Assembly: GCA_900548365.1 (NCBI GenBank)
Contig: URKM01000004.1
Location: forward strand, 22,088 to 86,087
Reading direction: 5' to 3'
Origin: an uncultured Collinsella sp.
GTDB taxonomy: Bacteria; Actinomycetota; Coriobacteriia; Coriobacteriales; Coriobacteriaceae
DNA: 64,000 nucleotides
Within the stretch, counting starts at the first letter, position 1; the number at the start of each line of letters is the position of its first letter. Made by a program: the position numbers and the translations under genes. The notes below the pieces were generated by a model, which was given only the letters and a program-made list of their open reading frames with translations, searched no databases and was not told the origin of the DNA. This document shows positions 18,512-28,404 of the stretch, in pieces.

Positions 18512-19549
18512 CTACCGCTCGAACCCGGGCACGACCTCGCCGCTGGCGATGAGTTCTTCGCACCTGGTCACGTCTTCTTCGATCGCATCGACAAGCTCCA
18601 TGAAATCATCGTAGGTGGAGCATCTGACGACGCGGCCGCGCCAACCCGCCGCATGCGGCATCCCCTTCAGATACCAGGTGGCGAACGTACGGGCACGAGC
18701 CATATGGGCATCATGGCGATGCAGCAGCTCGAGATGCTCCCGAAGAGCCGACAGGCGCTCCGAGACGTCATGCACCGGAGCGGTTCCGGCGTTCATCGAG
18801 AGCTCGAGGGCATCGTTGAAAATCCACGGGTTCCCATAGGTTCCACGGGCGATGAAGACCGCCGACGCGCCGGTCTCGCGAAGCATCCTCGAGGCATCGG
18901 CTGCACAGAACACATCGCCCGTGCCGATAACGGGCACCCCGACGCGATCGGCGACGGCATCGATGACGCTCCAATCCGCAGAGCCACTGTAGAGCTGTCC
19001 AGCTGAGCGACCATGGACTGCGACGGCTGACGCACCCGCCTGCTCCATCCTGGCGGCGAAGTCGGGGGCAAGCAGCCTTCCGGATTTGAAATCTTTACGC
19101 ATCTTCACCGTCACGGGAACATGGGCGGCCTCCACACAGGAGCGCACGATGCTCGCGGCGAGCTCCGGCTGCTCCATCAGCGCAGAGCCTTCACCCTTGC
19201 TGATTACCTTTCGGGCGGGGCATGCCATGTTGATATCGATGAGGGTCAGGCGATCGCCCACACGAGCCTCGACGGCCTCGACGGCGCTGGCGAACTGGTC
19301 CGGCTTGGATCCGAAGAGCTGGACGCAGATCTGGGGCTCTTCGTCGGAGGGAAGAACGAGCTCCCATGTCTTCTCGCTGGCATAGGCGAGCCCGGCGACC
19401 GAGACCATCTCGCTATACGCCATCCGCGCACCGCGCCTGCGGCACATGATGCGATATGCGGCATCGGTCACACCCGCCATGGGCGCCAATAGAAACGGCT
19501 GCTCGGCAAAGAGATCGAGCAGCCGCTGTGAGAATGAGAAACCTGTCAT
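18512..19549 (-). CDS. dusB: tRNA-dihydrouridine synthase (DusB type)
   Basis: A 345-residue FMN enzyme that reduces uridines in tRNA D-loops. FLLAPMAGVTDAAYRIMCRR, the active-site region IDINMACPARKVISKGEGSA (Cys general acid) and the FMN phosphate region VIGTGDVF fit DusB. ATG 19549 lies 4 nt after the lepA stop; an in-frame TTG at 19564 would overlap lepA and is less likely. It sits between lepA and hemW in one transcription unit. Confidence 0.94.
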   Translation of the reverse strand: MTGFSFSQRLLDLFAEQPFLLAPMAGVTDAAYRIMCRRRGARMAYSEMVSVAGLAYASEKTWELVLPSDEEPQICVQLFGSKPDQFASAVEAVEARVGDRLTLIDINMACPARKVISKGEGSALMEQPELAASIVRSCVEAAHVPVTVKMRKDFKSGRLLAPDFAARMEQAGASAVAVHGRSAGQLYSGSADWSVIDAVADRVGVPVIGTGDVFCAADASRMLRETGASAVFIARGTYGNPWIFNDALELSMNAGTAPVHDVSERLSALREHLELLHRHDAHMARARTFATWYLKGMPHAAGWRGRVVRCSTYDDFMELVDAIEEDVTRCEELIASGEVVPGFER

Positions 19550-19553
19550 GATG

Positions 19554-21362
19554 CTATTCGTCAACCTTGAGAATCGCCATGAACGCCTCCTGCGGGACCT
19601 CGACGGAACCGATGGCCTTCATGCGTTTCTTGCCTTCCTTTTGCTTTTCCAGAAGCTTGCGTTTTCGAGAGATATCGCCGCCATAGCACTTTGCAAGAAC
19701 GTCCTTGCGACGGGCCTTGACCGTCGAGCGGGAGATGATCTTGTTGCCGATCGCGCCCTGGATCGGAACCTCGAACAGCTGCCGGGGAATGATCTCCTTG
19801 AGCTTGTCGCACAACCCGCGCGCCAATCCGTAGGCCTTGTCCTTATGGACGATAAACGAGAGCGCATCGACCTCGTCGCCGGACAGCAGGATATCGAGCT
19901 TCACCAAATCGCTGGCTCGATATTCGGAGAACTCGTAATCGAGCGATGCATAGCCCTTCGTTCGGCTCTTCAGCTGATCGAAGAAATCCAAGATCAGTTC
20001 GGCCAAGGGCATATCGAATCTCATCTCGACGGATTTCTGCGAAAGGTGGATCATATCCGTCGTGATGCCGCGATGCTCGATGGCGAGCTGCATGACGGCG
20101 CCCGTATATTCAGGCGGAACGATGACCTTCGCCTTGAGATACGGCTCCTCGATGCGATCGATGCGCGTCGCTTCGGGAAGGTCCTGGGGGCTGCGCACCT
20201 CGATCATCGAGCCGTCGGTCATATACACGTGATAGTCAACCGACGGGCTCGTTGCGATGAGTGCGAGATCGAACTCGCGCTCGAGGCGCTCCTTGACGAC
20301 CTCCATGTGCAAGAGGCCGAGAAAGCCCACGCGGAAACCGAAGCCAAGGGCGACGGAGGTTTCGGGACTCCAGGTAAGCGAGGGATCGTTCACATGAAGC
20401 TTTTCGAGCGCATCGCGCAGGTTTTCATAGTCCTTGTTATCGATGGGGAACAAGCCGGTGTAGACCATGGGCTTTGCTTCCCTGTATCCGGCAAGCGGTG
20501 CATCGCAGGGACGCGAGGACATGGTGAGCGTATCGCCCACATGAACGGCCTCGGGGTTCTTGAGACCCGTGACCACAAAGCCGACCTCGCCGACCGTAAG
20601 GGCATCTACGGGGGTCTCGGCAGGACGCTTGACGCCCACGCCGTCCACGAGGAAGCTTTCTCCACCCTGCATCATGCGAAGGGTGTCGCCCTTCTTGATG
20701 GCACCGTCGAACACGCGAACCGTGGCGACGACGCCTCGATATTCATCGAAATAGGAGTCGAGGATCAACGCCTTGAGGGGGGCATCGGGATCGCCCTGGG
20801 GTGGGGCGATCAGATAGACGATGGCTTCGAGGAGGTCGTGAATGCCCTCCCCCGTCTTACCCGACACGCACACGGCATCGTCTGCGGGCACGGCGAGCTC
20901 GTCCTCGATCTCGACCTTGACCTCATCCGGATGGGCCGACGGAAGATCGATCTTGTTGATCGCCGGGACGATGTCGAGATTCGCGTTCATCGCCAGGGTC
21001 GCGTTTGAAACGGTCTGCGCTTCCACACCCTGCGTCGCGTCGACGACGAGCACGGCGCCCTCGCATGCGGCCAGGGAGCGAGAGACTTCATAGGTGAAGT
21101 CAACGTGGCCGGGTGTATCGATCAGATTGAACTGGTAGGTCTTGCCGTCATCGGCGTCGTACATGACGCGGACGGCGTTGCTCTTGATCGTGATGCCGCG
21201 CTCGCGCTCGATATCCATCGTATCGAGCAGCTGGGACTCCATGTCACGCTCCTCGACGGTGCGCGTGAGCTCGAGGACGCGATCGCTGATGGTGGACTTC
21301 CCGTGATCGATATGGGCGATGATCGAGAAGTTTCTGATGTGAGAGGTATCTAAAGTATTCAT
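19554..21362 (-). CDS. lepA: Elongation factor 4 (LepA)
   Basis: A 602-residue ribosome-binding translational GTPase. G1 is AHIDHGKST, with [20 protein letters not shown] at the N-terminus, [20 protein letters not shown] (G3), [10 protein letters not shown] (G4) and the LepA-specific C-terminal domain ([20 protein letters not shown]). I start at ATG 21362 ([12 protein letters not shown]), the usual N-terminus. No Shine-Dalgarno sequence precedes it; a TATTAT lies just upstream, so the mRNA may be leaderless. It is divergent from rpsT and leads lepA-dusB-hemW. Confidence 0.97.
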   Translation of the reverse strand: MNTLDTSHIRNFSIIAHIDHGKSTISDRVLELTRTVEERDMESQLLDTMDIERERGITIKSNAVRVMYDADDGKTYQFNLIDTPGHVDFTYEVSRSLAACEGAVLVVDATQGVEAQTVSNATLAMNANLDIVPAINKIDLPSAHPDEVKVEIEDELAVPADDAVCVSGKTGEGIHDLLEAIVYLIAPPQGDPDAPLKALILDSYFDEYRGVVATVRVFDGAIKKGDTLRMMQGGESFLVDGVGVKRPAETPVDALTVGEVGFVVTGLKNPEAVHVGDTLTMSSRPCDAPLAGYREAKPMVYTGLFPIDNKDYENLRDALEKLHVNDPSLTWSPETSVALGFGFRVGFLGLLHMEVVKERLEREFDLALIATSPSVDYHVYMTDGSMIEVRSPQDLPEATRIDRIEEPYLKAKVIVPPEYTGAVMQLAIEHRGITTDMIHLSQKSVEMRFDMPLAELILDFFDQLKSRTKGYASLDYEFSEYRASDLVKLDILLSGDEVDALSFIVHKDKAYGLARGLCDKLKEIIPRQLFEVPIQGAIGNKIISRSTVKARRKDVLAKCYGGDISRKRKLLEKQKEGKKRMKAIGSVEVPQEAFMAILKVDE

Positions 21363-21369
21363 ATCGGCT

Positions 21370-21375
21370 ATAATA
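21370..21375 (-). promoter_or_regulatory. lepA: Possible -10 element placing the lepA transcript start at its ATG
   Basis: TATTAT on the minus strand ends 7 nt before the A of the lepA ATG, the normal -10 to start-site distance. No ribosome-binding site fits between. The -35 region is poor, so confidence is limited. Confidence 0.35.
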
Positions 21376-21476
21376 CCGCATGCAGAAGGTGTTACGCGAG
21401 AGGCCAAACGTGCACAAATCACGTAGATTCACGTCTAATCCACAGCGTTCTCGATGATTATTGCTCCAAACGGTGC

Positions 21477-21482
21477 TATACT
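21477..21482 (+). promoter_or_regulatory. rpsT: Extended -10 promoter of rpsT
   Basis: TGCTATACT, an extended -10 sequence, lies 82 nt upstream of the rpsT start. The -35 match is weak, as usual for extended -10 promoters. Confidence 0.5.
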
Positions 21483-21563
21483 CCCCTGACTGTATGACCT
21501 CAACCGTGTCTCAGAGGCCGGATATAAAGGCTTTTTTAGAAGAACTCGAAAGGAAATCTACAA

Positions 21564-21827
21564 GTGGCAAACATCAAGTCTCAGAAGAAGCGCATCCGCA
21601 CCAATGAGATCGCACGCGTTCGCAACAAGGCGATCCGCTCCGAGCTCAAGACGCTTGTGAAGCACGTTCACACCGCCGTCGAGGCTGGCGACAAGGACGC
21701 CGCCCAGGCAGCTGCGACTCGCGTTTATCGCGCGCTCGACAAGGCCGCGGCCAAGGGTGTCATCCACCGCAACCAGGCTTCCAACCGCAAGTCCGGCGTT
21801 CAGAAGCTTGTCAACAAGATTGCCTAA
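21564..21827 (+). CDS. rpsT: 30S ribosomal protein S20
   Basis: An 87-residue, very basic protein that binds the 5' domain of 16S rRNA. MANIKSQKKRIRTNEIARVR and the C-terminal GVIHRNQASNRKSGVQKLVN are diagnostic. The start is GTG at 21564, with AAGGA 9 nt upstream; GTG or UUG starts are known in rpsT of other bacteria and reduce translation. It is monocistronic: its own promoter upstream and a strong terminator 23 nt after the stop. Confidence 0.98.
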   Translation: MANIKSQKKRIRTNEIARVRNKAIRSELKTLVKHVHTAVEAGDKDAAQAAATRVYRALDKAAAKGVIHRNQASNRKSGVQKLVNKIA

Positions 21828-21850
21828 CGATACTTTTGATGAATCGTTTG

Positions 21851-21882
21851 GAAGGCTCCGTTTTACGGAGCCTTCTTTTTTT
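21851..21882 (+). terminator. Rho-independent terminator of rpsT
   Basis: A perfect 10-bp stem gaaggctccg / cggagccttc with loop tttta, then seven T. The holA stop lies 135 nt beyond in the opposite direction. Confidence 0.92.
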
Positions 21883-22017
21883 AGGTGGTATCGAGTGATG
21901 TCGCGCGCGCCGTACGCGCAAGAGGGCTACGGCGAAAGCGCCCTGCATCCTCGAAGCAAAGTCCCGGCTTCGATCCCTGGCGCCGCGCGTCCAACGCGAA
22001 CAATGGTAACGGGTCCG

Positions 22018-22986
22018 TTAGACGCCAGGCCGGTCTATCAGCCCCGTTACCCACAAACGCAACGCGAGCTCCGAATCGCGCGATCCCTTAAGCGCCATCT
22101 CGACCTCGACGGCATCATGGAGTGCCCGTGTAAGCTCCCCCATAGCATATCTCCTGCTCCACATGATGTGATTGCGAACCTGCCACCCCTGCAACCCCAG
22201 GGTTTCCGCCAGCCTGCGCCCATCGCCCCGACCGTCGAGAGCCTTGGCGACAATCAGTTCTCGGAGTCTACCGACGATCAAGGAGAAGATCCTTACCTCG
22301 CTTTTCGCAGGTTGCAGCGAGAGCTGCTCGAGCGTAGCATTCAGATCGCGTGCCGAAATCGCATTGAGCAGGTCCCAGGGCTTCACCTCGGCGGTCCTCA
22401 CGACATAGCGCTCGACATGGTCCTTTTCTATCGTCTGCACCTGCGCGATTTCGAAGAGCTTCTTGATCTCGCTGTCCAGCAGCCGCGTGTTCTCACCCAC
22501 ACGGCCCACCAGCTCCTCAGCTGCCGCAGGCGTGATCGAGCCACCCCTTTGCCCCGCCATCTTCGCGACGTAGGCGGGAAGCTCGCGAAGGGATTTTGGA
22601 GAGCAATCGATCAGCGCCTTCGGCCCCACCTTGCTCGCCGCTTTATACAAGCGCGTGTTCTTCGCCAATCGCTCAGCGACGATCAGGCAGACCGTCGACG
22701 GCGATGGATGGGAGAGATATTCAACTAGCGGCTCGACAGCGGACTTGGGCAAGCGATCGCAGCCATACAGGATTACCAAGCGGAAGTCCGAGCCCATTGG
22801 AAGCGTATTGAGCGAGGCGATGATATCGTCGATCTGGGGATCGCGCGTCATATCACGCTCATCCAGATTGAAATCCATCATTCCCGTCTGCTCGAGCCGG
22901 GACTTCATGCGAGCGACAACGGTGGTGCGCCTATACTCGTCGGCGCCTACTATCAGATAAGCTGGCAACAGCTCCTTGCTCGTCAC
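22018..22986 (-). CDS. holA: DNA polymerase III subunit delta
   Basis: A 322-residue clamp-loader subunit that opens the beta clamp. LLPAYLIVGADEYRRTTVVA at the start, LVILYGCDRLPKSAVEPLVE and the C-terminal helical collar (ALKGSRDSELALRLWVTGLI) identify HolA. I place the start at GTG 22986, which has AAAGGAG upstream at proper spacing; the open frame reaches a further GTG at 23016. It follows comEC by 42 nt, the widespread comEA-comEC-holA order ending convergently with rpsT. Confidence 0.92.
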   Translation of the reverse strand: MTSKELLPAYLIVGADEYRRTTVVARMKSRLEQTGMMDFNLDERDMTRDPQIDDIIASLNTLPMGSDFRLVILYGCDRLPKSAVEPLVEYLSHPSPSTVCLIVAERLAKNTRLYKAASKVGPKALIDCSPKSLRELPAYVAKMAGQRGGSITPAAAEELVGRVGENTRLLDSEIKKLFEIAQVQTIEKDHVERYVVRTAEVKPWDLLNAISARDLNATLEQLSLQPAKSEVRIFSLIVGRLRELIVAKALDGRGDGRRLAETLGLQGWQVRNHIMWSRRYAMGELTRALHDAVEVEMALKGSRDSELALRLWVTGLIDRPGV

Positions 22987-23028
22987 AACGGCTCCTTTCA
23001 CGTAGCTGTACCGCACCGGGCACGTCGT

Positions 23029-25353
23029 TCATTCTAGCGAATTGCGCCTCGAAGTGCTGTACACAAGACCGTCGTCAGCCGGAGCGAGCTTTATATCTCC
23101 CCTGTCGATCGTGCATAAAAACCGGGCCCCATATGAGGCGACGGTCTCGACCGCATTTGAGCTGGGATGCCCGTACCTGTTATCCTTTCCTGCACTCGCG
23201 ATTACGAGCTCGGGATCCAGAGTCGAGATGCAGTCCTCGTCGATCGATCGAGATGAACCATGATGTCCCAACTTCAGCACGGCGATATCGCCGACCCTCG
23301 AAGCATACTCGCTTGCCTCTCCAACCTCCGTATCCCCCGTGAGCAGCATGGACTCATGAGCGGGAAGGGACGCGTGCGTGACGCGCAACACGACGGAGTC
23401 GGCGTTCTCATCCCCTAGCACCGGTTCGAGCGGCCACATCATCTCACATGAGAACCCGCCTACGGAGATTCGATCCTCACAGGCTATCTCGCTGATCCTC
23501 TCCTTGTCGAATAGCTTCCCGAGTTCGGACGGCACCGCATCGGCCGCGCCTTCGGCAACGACGAGCCGGTCGACGCGAATCTGCCGAACTATTGCTGGCA
23601 AACCGCCCCAGTGGTCAAGGTCCCAATGGGTAATCACGACGGCATCAAGGTGAGTGACATGATTTCTCACCAGAGCATCCAAGGTTGCTTCATCAACCCC
23701 TGCATCAACTAAAAGCGATTGACCTCCTTCTCGGATCAGGATTGCATCACCTTGCCCCACATCGAGCACAACGACCTGTGCGGGAGAGAACCATCCCCAA
23801 TAGATTACCGTGCAGGCACAGCAAGCCGAGACCGCAGACAACACCAGGACCGTAGAACACCCACCCACCGGCTCCCACCTGAGATAGAGCAACGCAGCCG
23901 CGAGATACAGGAGATACCACCAAGGACGGCCGATCGAAACGGCGAGGGCGGCAAATGGCACGGAGGCGAGCGCCTGAACGCAGAACAGCGTAATCTCTAC
24001 CACAGCCACCAATGCGTCAAGCGCAATTCCAGCAAGGGGAAAGATCGCAGTCAAGGGCAAGATGACCAGCCCCGCCATCAGCAGGAAGGTGAAAACGGGA
24101 GCCATGATGATGTTGGCTGCCGGCGCAATGAGGGAGACCGTGCCGAAAGTCGGCGCCGTAATCGGAAGGGTCGCCCATTGGGCTGCTAAAACAACAGATA
24201 GCTCCTGCTCGAGGCTAGCAGGGACATGCCATGTCCTAAGCGTTAAGCCGATGATTGGCGACATGATGAGAATGAACAGCACGCTCGCGACGGATAGTTG
24301 GAACCCAAGGTCGTAAACGGACGCCGGCTCTACCGCCACCATACCCATGACTGCGATCGAAAGCCCCGACAGGGCGTGGTCGCGCCTCCCCAGTAGGCGT
24401 GCGGACGTAGAAGCCGCGACCATCAGGAAGCTCCTCATGGCAGACGGCGACGCCCCGCAGAACAGCACATATGAAAGCATGACGAATAGCAGCAGCGTCA
24501 TCCTAACACGATGATGCGCACCCGTTTTTAATAGAAAGGATTCCAAAAGCGAGACGATGCAAGCGAGGTGACCGCCGGAGACGGCGACGAGATGGCTCAG
24601 CCCTGTTGCAGAAAACCAATCCATAGACTCATCGCTGTTGAGCTCCGTCGTTCTTCCGCACACCAGTCCCGCCAACAGGGCTCGAGACGGACTATCGGCG
24701 GGCTGTACGACATGCAATAGGTTAGAACGAATCTGCTCGATGAGCGAAGCCGACCTCCGAACACCCCCGATAACCGCAGGCCGCACGACTCCACGCGCCC
24801 CCTTCATGAATCGAGATCGATCCCACTCGGCATCGCCGAGCCTGGTGAAATGACCCTTGAACGTCACAACCGTTCCAGCCTCATAGCTTTCATCAGTCTT
24901 CAGGTCGACCATGAACGAACGATCGTCGGCTTCAAGCCGCGCAAGGGCGCTCGAACCGTACTCGCCTACCCGTGGATCACTAAGGACGACGGCATCTCCC
25001 TGCACAATGGCGCCGTTTTCGAATCCTTGCACAGAAAGGACGGTGCGTGCATACCAGATAATGCTTGCCGATACTCCCAAGAGGATCGAGAGAAAGAGAA
25101 TCCAGGCTTGCAATCGGCGCGACCCGCGATCGACAAGCCGAAGCGCGCCCATCGCGCAAAGCAGCAAAGAGCATCCTATGATGAAGATACAGCCGGCGAA
25201 GGACAGCGAACCACCGCCCAGATACAGCTCCCAGAAGGCCTGCGTCGCGAAAGCGCATGCGCAGGCGACTCCGCAGGCGCAATATAACGTTACGGGAATG
25301 CTCGGACGGGGAATCCGGCGGTCATCCGATACATCGAGATCGGCAACGTTCAT
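23029..25353 (-). CDS. comEC: ComEC/Rec2 DNA-uptake channel protein
   Basis: A 774-residue inner-membrane protein that passes single-stranded DNA into the cell during natural transformation. N-terminal hydrophobic and OB-like region to about 200, the Competence domain of many helices (SHLVAVSGGHLACIVSLLES, LFCGASPSAMRSFLMVAAST) to about 520, then a metallo-beta-lactamase domain (VVLDVGQGDAILIREGGQSL, ITHWDLDHWGGLPAIV, LKLGHHGSSRSIDEDCI) that probably degrades one DNA strand. The reading frame is intact. Its ATG overlaps the comEA stop (ATGA). No comG or pilus genes are in view, so competence itself is not proven. Confidence 0.94.
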   Translation of the reverse strand: MNVADLDVSDDRRIPRPSIPVTLYCACGVACACAFATQAFWELYLGGGSLSFAGCIFIIGCSLLLCAMGALRLVDRGSRRLQAWILFLSILLGVSASIIWYARTVLSVQGFENGAIVQGDAVVLSDPRVGEYGSSALARLEADDRSFMVDLKTDESYEAGTVVTFKGHFTRLGDAEWDRSRFMKGARGVVRPAVIGGVRRSASLIEQIRSNLLHVVQPADSPSRALLAGLVCGRTTELNSDESMDWFSATGLSHLVAVSGGHLACIVSLLESFLLKTGAHHRVRMTLLLFVMLSYVLFCGASPSAMRSFLMVAASTSARLLGRRDHALSGLSIAVMGMVAVEPASVYDLGFQLSVASVLFILIMSPIIGLTLRTWHVPASLEQELSVVLAAQWATLPITAPTFGTVSLIAPAANIIMAPVFTFLLMAGLVILPLTAIFPLAGIALDALVAVVEITLFCVQALASVPFAALAVSIGRPWWYLLYLAAALLYLRWEPVGGCSTVLVLSAVSACCACTVIYWGWFSPAQVVVLDVGQGDAILIREGGQSLLVDAGVDEATLDALVRNHVTHLDAVVITHWDLDHWGGLPAIVRQIRVDRLVVAEGAADAVPSELGKLFDKERISEIACEDRISVGGFSCEMMWPLEPVLGDENADSVVLRVTHASLPAHESMLLTGDTEVGEASEYASRVGDIAVLKLGHHGSSRSIDEDCISTLDPELVIASAGKDNRYGHPSSNAVETVASYGARFLCTIDRGDIKLAPADDGLVYSTSRRNSLE

Positions 25354-26033
25354 AAGCAGATGCCATCTTTCAGCTTTTCGAACTTCTTCTCCCCTATTCC
25401 GTCAACAAGCATCAGATCCTCGAGCGAGCTAAATCCACCCTCTTTCTCTCTGAATTCGACGATCGCCTGAGCGGTCGCCGGGCCGACGCCGGGAAGACCG
25501 TCGAGCTCCTCAGCAGACGCGCTATTGATACTGATGGGAGCGCCATCGCCCTGGGCGGGGGACGAAGGTGCAGCCGCACCAGATTCCGAATCGTCGACCT
25601 TATCGTTTATCGAAGGAACTTGGATTTTTTGCCCATCGACCACCAGGGAGGCGCGATTCAACGAGGAAAGAGCGGCATCATCCGTTGTACCGCCCGCGGC
25701 AAGAAGAGCATCTTGAACCCGAGACCCCTCTTCGAGCTCGTAGACGCCGGGGGATGCAACGGCACCGCTCACATCGACAACCAGCAATACGGCAGTTCGC
25801 TCCTCCGTGGCCTCAGCAGCGACCTCATGGTCCTCAGTCGGTCTCTGCGCTTTCCCCGAAGAAATCGCTACGGGCTCACCGAAAGGTCTCGCACAGAGCA
25901 TTCCCGCAGCCAGCGATGCGCATGCAAGCAACGCGCCGACCGCGAGCAGCGCCTGCTTCCCAGAGCTCAATCGAGATAACCGGGTCTTCAGGGACGATCG
26001 CATCCCCTGTCCTTCATTACCAAGCTGCGCCAT
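25350..26033 (-). CDS. comEA: ComEA-like helix-hairpin-helix DNA-binding protein
   Basis: A 227-residue exported DNA receptor for transformation. A membrane anchor covers about residues 27-48 (ALLAVGALLACASLAAGMLC), then a soluble SLBB-like domain (VSGAVASPGVYELEEGSRVQ), a Ser/Ala/Gly linker, and a C-terminal double helix-hairpin-helix (INSASAEELDGLPGVGPATA and LEDLMLVDGIGEKKFEKL) that binds double-stranded DNA. ATG 26033 has GGGAGG 7 nt upstream. First gene of comEA-comEC-holA, overlapping comEC by 4 nt. Confidence 0.94.
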   Translation of the reverse strand: MAQLGNEGQGMRSSLKTRLSRLSSGKQALLAVGALLACASLAAGMLCARPFGEPVAISSGKAQRPTEDHEVAAEATEERTAVLLVVDVSGAVASPGVYELEEGSRVQDALLAAGGTTDDAALSSLNRASLVVDGQKIQVPSINDKVDDSESGAAAPSSPAQGDGAPISINSASAEELDGLPGVGPATAQAIVEFREKEGGFSSLEDLMLVDGIGEKKFEKLKDGICL

Positions 26034-26193
26034 ACCATCGCCTCCCTTCCTACCATAATCAGATAAAAGAAGAGAAGATGACGACGATCAGGGAGATAGC
26101 GGAAGGGGGACGAACCGTTCTCCAACACTTATCCCACTGACGTGAAAGGATGTTGAAGCAGCCCATGGAATGAGCGCGGAATCCCGCGAGACG

Positions 26194-26226
26194 AAAAAGA
26201 ACCCCATGGAGGACCAGGGGGTTCTT
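26194..26226 (-). terminator. Rho-independent terminator of thiI
   Basis: On the minus strand a 9-bp stem AAGAACCCC / GGGGTTCTT with a 12-nt loop runs into TTTTT. It starts 28 nt after the thiI stop. The remaining 160 nt up to comEA should contain the comEA promoter, which I could not place. Confidence 0.8.
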
Positions 26227-26254
26227 CGCAAAAGAGCAGCAACTGGAAGGCGGC

Positions 26255-27544
26255 CTACGCAGGCACCGTTTCGCCTGAAGACGCGGCTTCATCGGATTCC
26301 GAATGGGCTCGAGAGCAATAGCGCACCTCGAGTTCATCGTGACGTTCACGCAGGCAACGAGGGGGCTTATAGGTCACGGTGGGGAAATCGACATATTCAA
26401 CCGTATCGACCAGATGTTGGATCATAGCCTCATGGTCGAACATCTCCCAAGCCTCGTGAACCTCATCGAGCTTCGCATGCGTCTCGGGTCGCCGCGGCAT
26501 GAACAAGGTGCAGCAGTCCGGAGCGACCTCGGTCGAGATGTCATAGGTGCCGATCGATTCGGCTCGCGCGATGATCTCTTGCTTATCCGAGCCGATGAGG
26601 GGACGAAAGACGGGAATATCGACCACTTCGTTAACAGCCATGATGTTCTCAAGCGTTTGGGAGGCAACCTGCCCCAGCGACTCGCCGGTAACAAGCGCCT
26701 TGGCCCCCTCGAAACTCGCGATGCGCTCGGCGACGGCGTACATTACGCGCCGATACATGATGACGCGCAAATCACTCGGACACGCCAGGGAGATCTCTCG
26801 CTGGCAATCGCCAAACGGAACGACGTAGAGACGTCCGATCTGGATACCCGGACGAAGCGCCTCGATGATATCCCGGCACAGGTATTCGCTGGTATCGGCG
26901 GTCTGGGGTCGACCGGAAAAATGCACGGGAACCGTGACGGCACCGCGTCGCGCGATCATCCAGGTTGCAACCGGAGAATCGATACCTGAGGAAAGCAGCG
27001 TTACGACCTTGCCCGCGCTTCCCTGGGGCAGGCCGCCGACACCTCGCTCCGATCGAGCGTACACATAGACGCTGCCCTGGACGACCAAAACGTGAACGGG
27101 AGCATCGCAGCCCTTCATCAGGACCTTTTTATCGGGAAATGCCTCGCACAGGTATTCGCCGACCTGACGATTGAGGTCCATGGAGGTAAGCTCGTAATCG
27201 GTGTTCGACCGCTTCGCGACGACTTTGAAGGAATCGAACGGTCCAAACTCGAGCAGCGCCCTGCGCGCGGCTTCGCAATACTCATGAGGGTCGCGATTCG
27301 TGTGGAAGGCAAGGGATACGCGGGCGACCCCGGGTATCGTGGAGATGATAGGGAACGCCTCCTCAGCCTGGCCCTTAACGGAAAACGCGACGAGGATATG
27401 GCCCGAGATGCGCGTTATCGTGGCAACGGAAAAGGCGGCCAAAGCCGCCTTGATGTTATCCATGAGGATGCGCTCGAACCGTGCTCTATTCTTACCCTTG
27501 AGCCCTATCTCATGATAGTGCACAAGGCAGACGCGGCTCGCCAT
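26255..27544 (-). CDS. thiI: tRNA 4-thiouridine synthase ThiI
   Basis: A 429-residue enzyme that adenylates U8 of tRNA and inserts sulfur, and in many bacteria also feeds thiazole synthesis. An N-terminal ferredoxin-like/THUMP region (HYHEIGLKGKNRARFERILM, then GVGGLPQGSAGKV) precedes the PP-loop SSGIDSP near residue 187. VTGESLGQVASQTLENI and DCCTLFMPRRPETHAKL are conserved. There is no C-terminal rhodanese domain, as in other Gram-positive ThiI, so sulfur must come from a separate cysteine desulfurase. It follows rpoZ by 3 nt as the last gene of mihF-gmk-rpoZ-thiI. Confidence 0.95.
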   Translation of the reverse strand: MASRVCLVHYHEIGLKGKNRARFERILMDNIKAALAAFSVATITRISGHILVAFSVKGQAEEAFPIISTIPGVARVSLAFHTNRDPHEYCEAARRALLEFGPFDSFKVVAKRSNTDYELTSMDLNRQVGEYLCEAFPDKKVLMKGCDAPVHVLVVQGSVYVYARSERGVGGLPQGSAGKVVTLLSSGIDSPVATWMIARRGAVTVPVHFSGRPQTADTSEYLCRDIIEALRPGIQIGRLYVVPFGDCQREISLACPSDLRVIMYRRVMYAVAERIASFEGAKALVTGESLGQVASQTLENIMAVNEVVDIPVFRPLIGSDKQEIIARAESIGTYDISTEVAPDCCTLFMPRRPETHAKLDEVHEAWEMFDHEAMIQHLVDTVEYVDFPTVTYKPPRCLRERHDELEVRYCSRAHSESDEAASSGETVPA

Positions 27545-27547
27545 ATC

Positions 27548-27829
27548 TTATTCTTCCGAAGACTTGTGGCCGAGCGCCTCTTCGTAGCGGTCCTCCTCAT
27601 AGGAGATGCTGCCGTCGACGAGCTCTTCCATGGCCATGGAGATGGTGTCCTTGCCGGAAAGGGCGATCGTGATATCGTCGATATCCTGTACGGCGAGAAC
27701 ACGGCTGTGCTGCTCGCGAAGCATGCTATTGATGTCGCAAGCGCGCTTGGAAGCGAGGGAGGCGAGCAGGAAACGGTTGTTGTCCGTCTTATCGAGCAGA
27801 TCGTCGATATTGGGCTTTACAACAGACAC
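27548..27829 (-). CDS. rpoZ: DNA-directed RNA polymerase omega subunit
   Basis: A 93-residue subunit that helps assemble beta-prime. PNIDDLLDKTDNNRFLLASL and SKRACDINSM match the conserved omega core; the acidic C-terminus (EEDRYEEALGHKSSEE) is variable in the family. The start is GTG 27829, with AAAGGA 10-11 nt upstream. Five nt after gmk and 3 nt before thiI. The mihF-gmk-rpoZ order is an actinobacterial hallmark. Confidence 0.93.
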   Translation of the reverse strand: MSVVKPNIDDLLDKTDNNRFLLASLASKRACDINSMLREQHSRVLAVQDIDDITIALSGKDTISMAMEELVDGSISYEEDRYEEALGHKSSEE

Positions 27830-27834
27830 GAGAA

Positions 27835-28404
27835 TCAGTTCCTTTCGTACGTAGAAAGAATCGAGGCGAGCTCATCGATAGCCGCATCGAGGTCATCGTT
27901 GACCAAGCGCACATCATACGAATCAGCGAGCTCGAGTTCATGGCGGGCGTTTGCAAGACGAAGCGCGATCGACTCCTCGCTTTCCGTGCCGCGACCAACA
28001 AGCCGCTGCTCGAGAACGGTGAGGGACGGCGGCTCGATAAATACGAGCACGGCATCGGGAAAGCGCTTCTTAACCATCAACGCGCCCTGCACATCGATTT
28101 CAAGAATCAGCGAATGCCCGTCGGCGAGCTTGCTCTTCACTTCTGAGACAAGCGTGCCATAGCGATGATCGTGAACCTGGGCCCATTCGACGAACTCGCC
28201 CCGTTCGACCTTCGCACTGAACTCTTCCTCGGATAAAAAGTAATAGTTAACGCCGTCGACCTCGCCGACGCGCGGCTTCCTTGTGGTAGCGGAAACCGTC
28301 AGGCCCAGTTCGGGAAGACGCTCGCGCACCCGCGCGACAAGCGTCCCCTTCCCTGCACCTGACGGTCCAGAAATCACAAAGAGCTTTGAATCGAGGGAGC
28401 TCAC
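27835..28404 (-). CDS. gmk: Guanylate kinase
   Basis: A 189-residue kinase converting GMP to GDP. The P-loop GPSGAGKG is at 13-20, followed by TVSATTRKPRVGEVDGVNYY (GMP site) and EIDVQGALMVKKRFPDAV. The GTG start at 28404 directly abuts the mihF stop (TAAGTG), so translation is probably coupled. Standard length. Confidence 0.96.
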   Translation of the reverse strand: MSSLDSKLFVISGPSGAGKGTLVARVRERLPELGLTVSATTRKPRVGEVDGVNYYFLSEEEFSAKVERGEFVEWAQVHDHRYGTLVSEVKSKLADGHSLILEIDVQGALMVKKRFPDAVLVFIEPPSLTVLEQRLVGRGTESEESIALRLANARHELELADSYDVRLVNDDLDAAIDELASILSTYERN

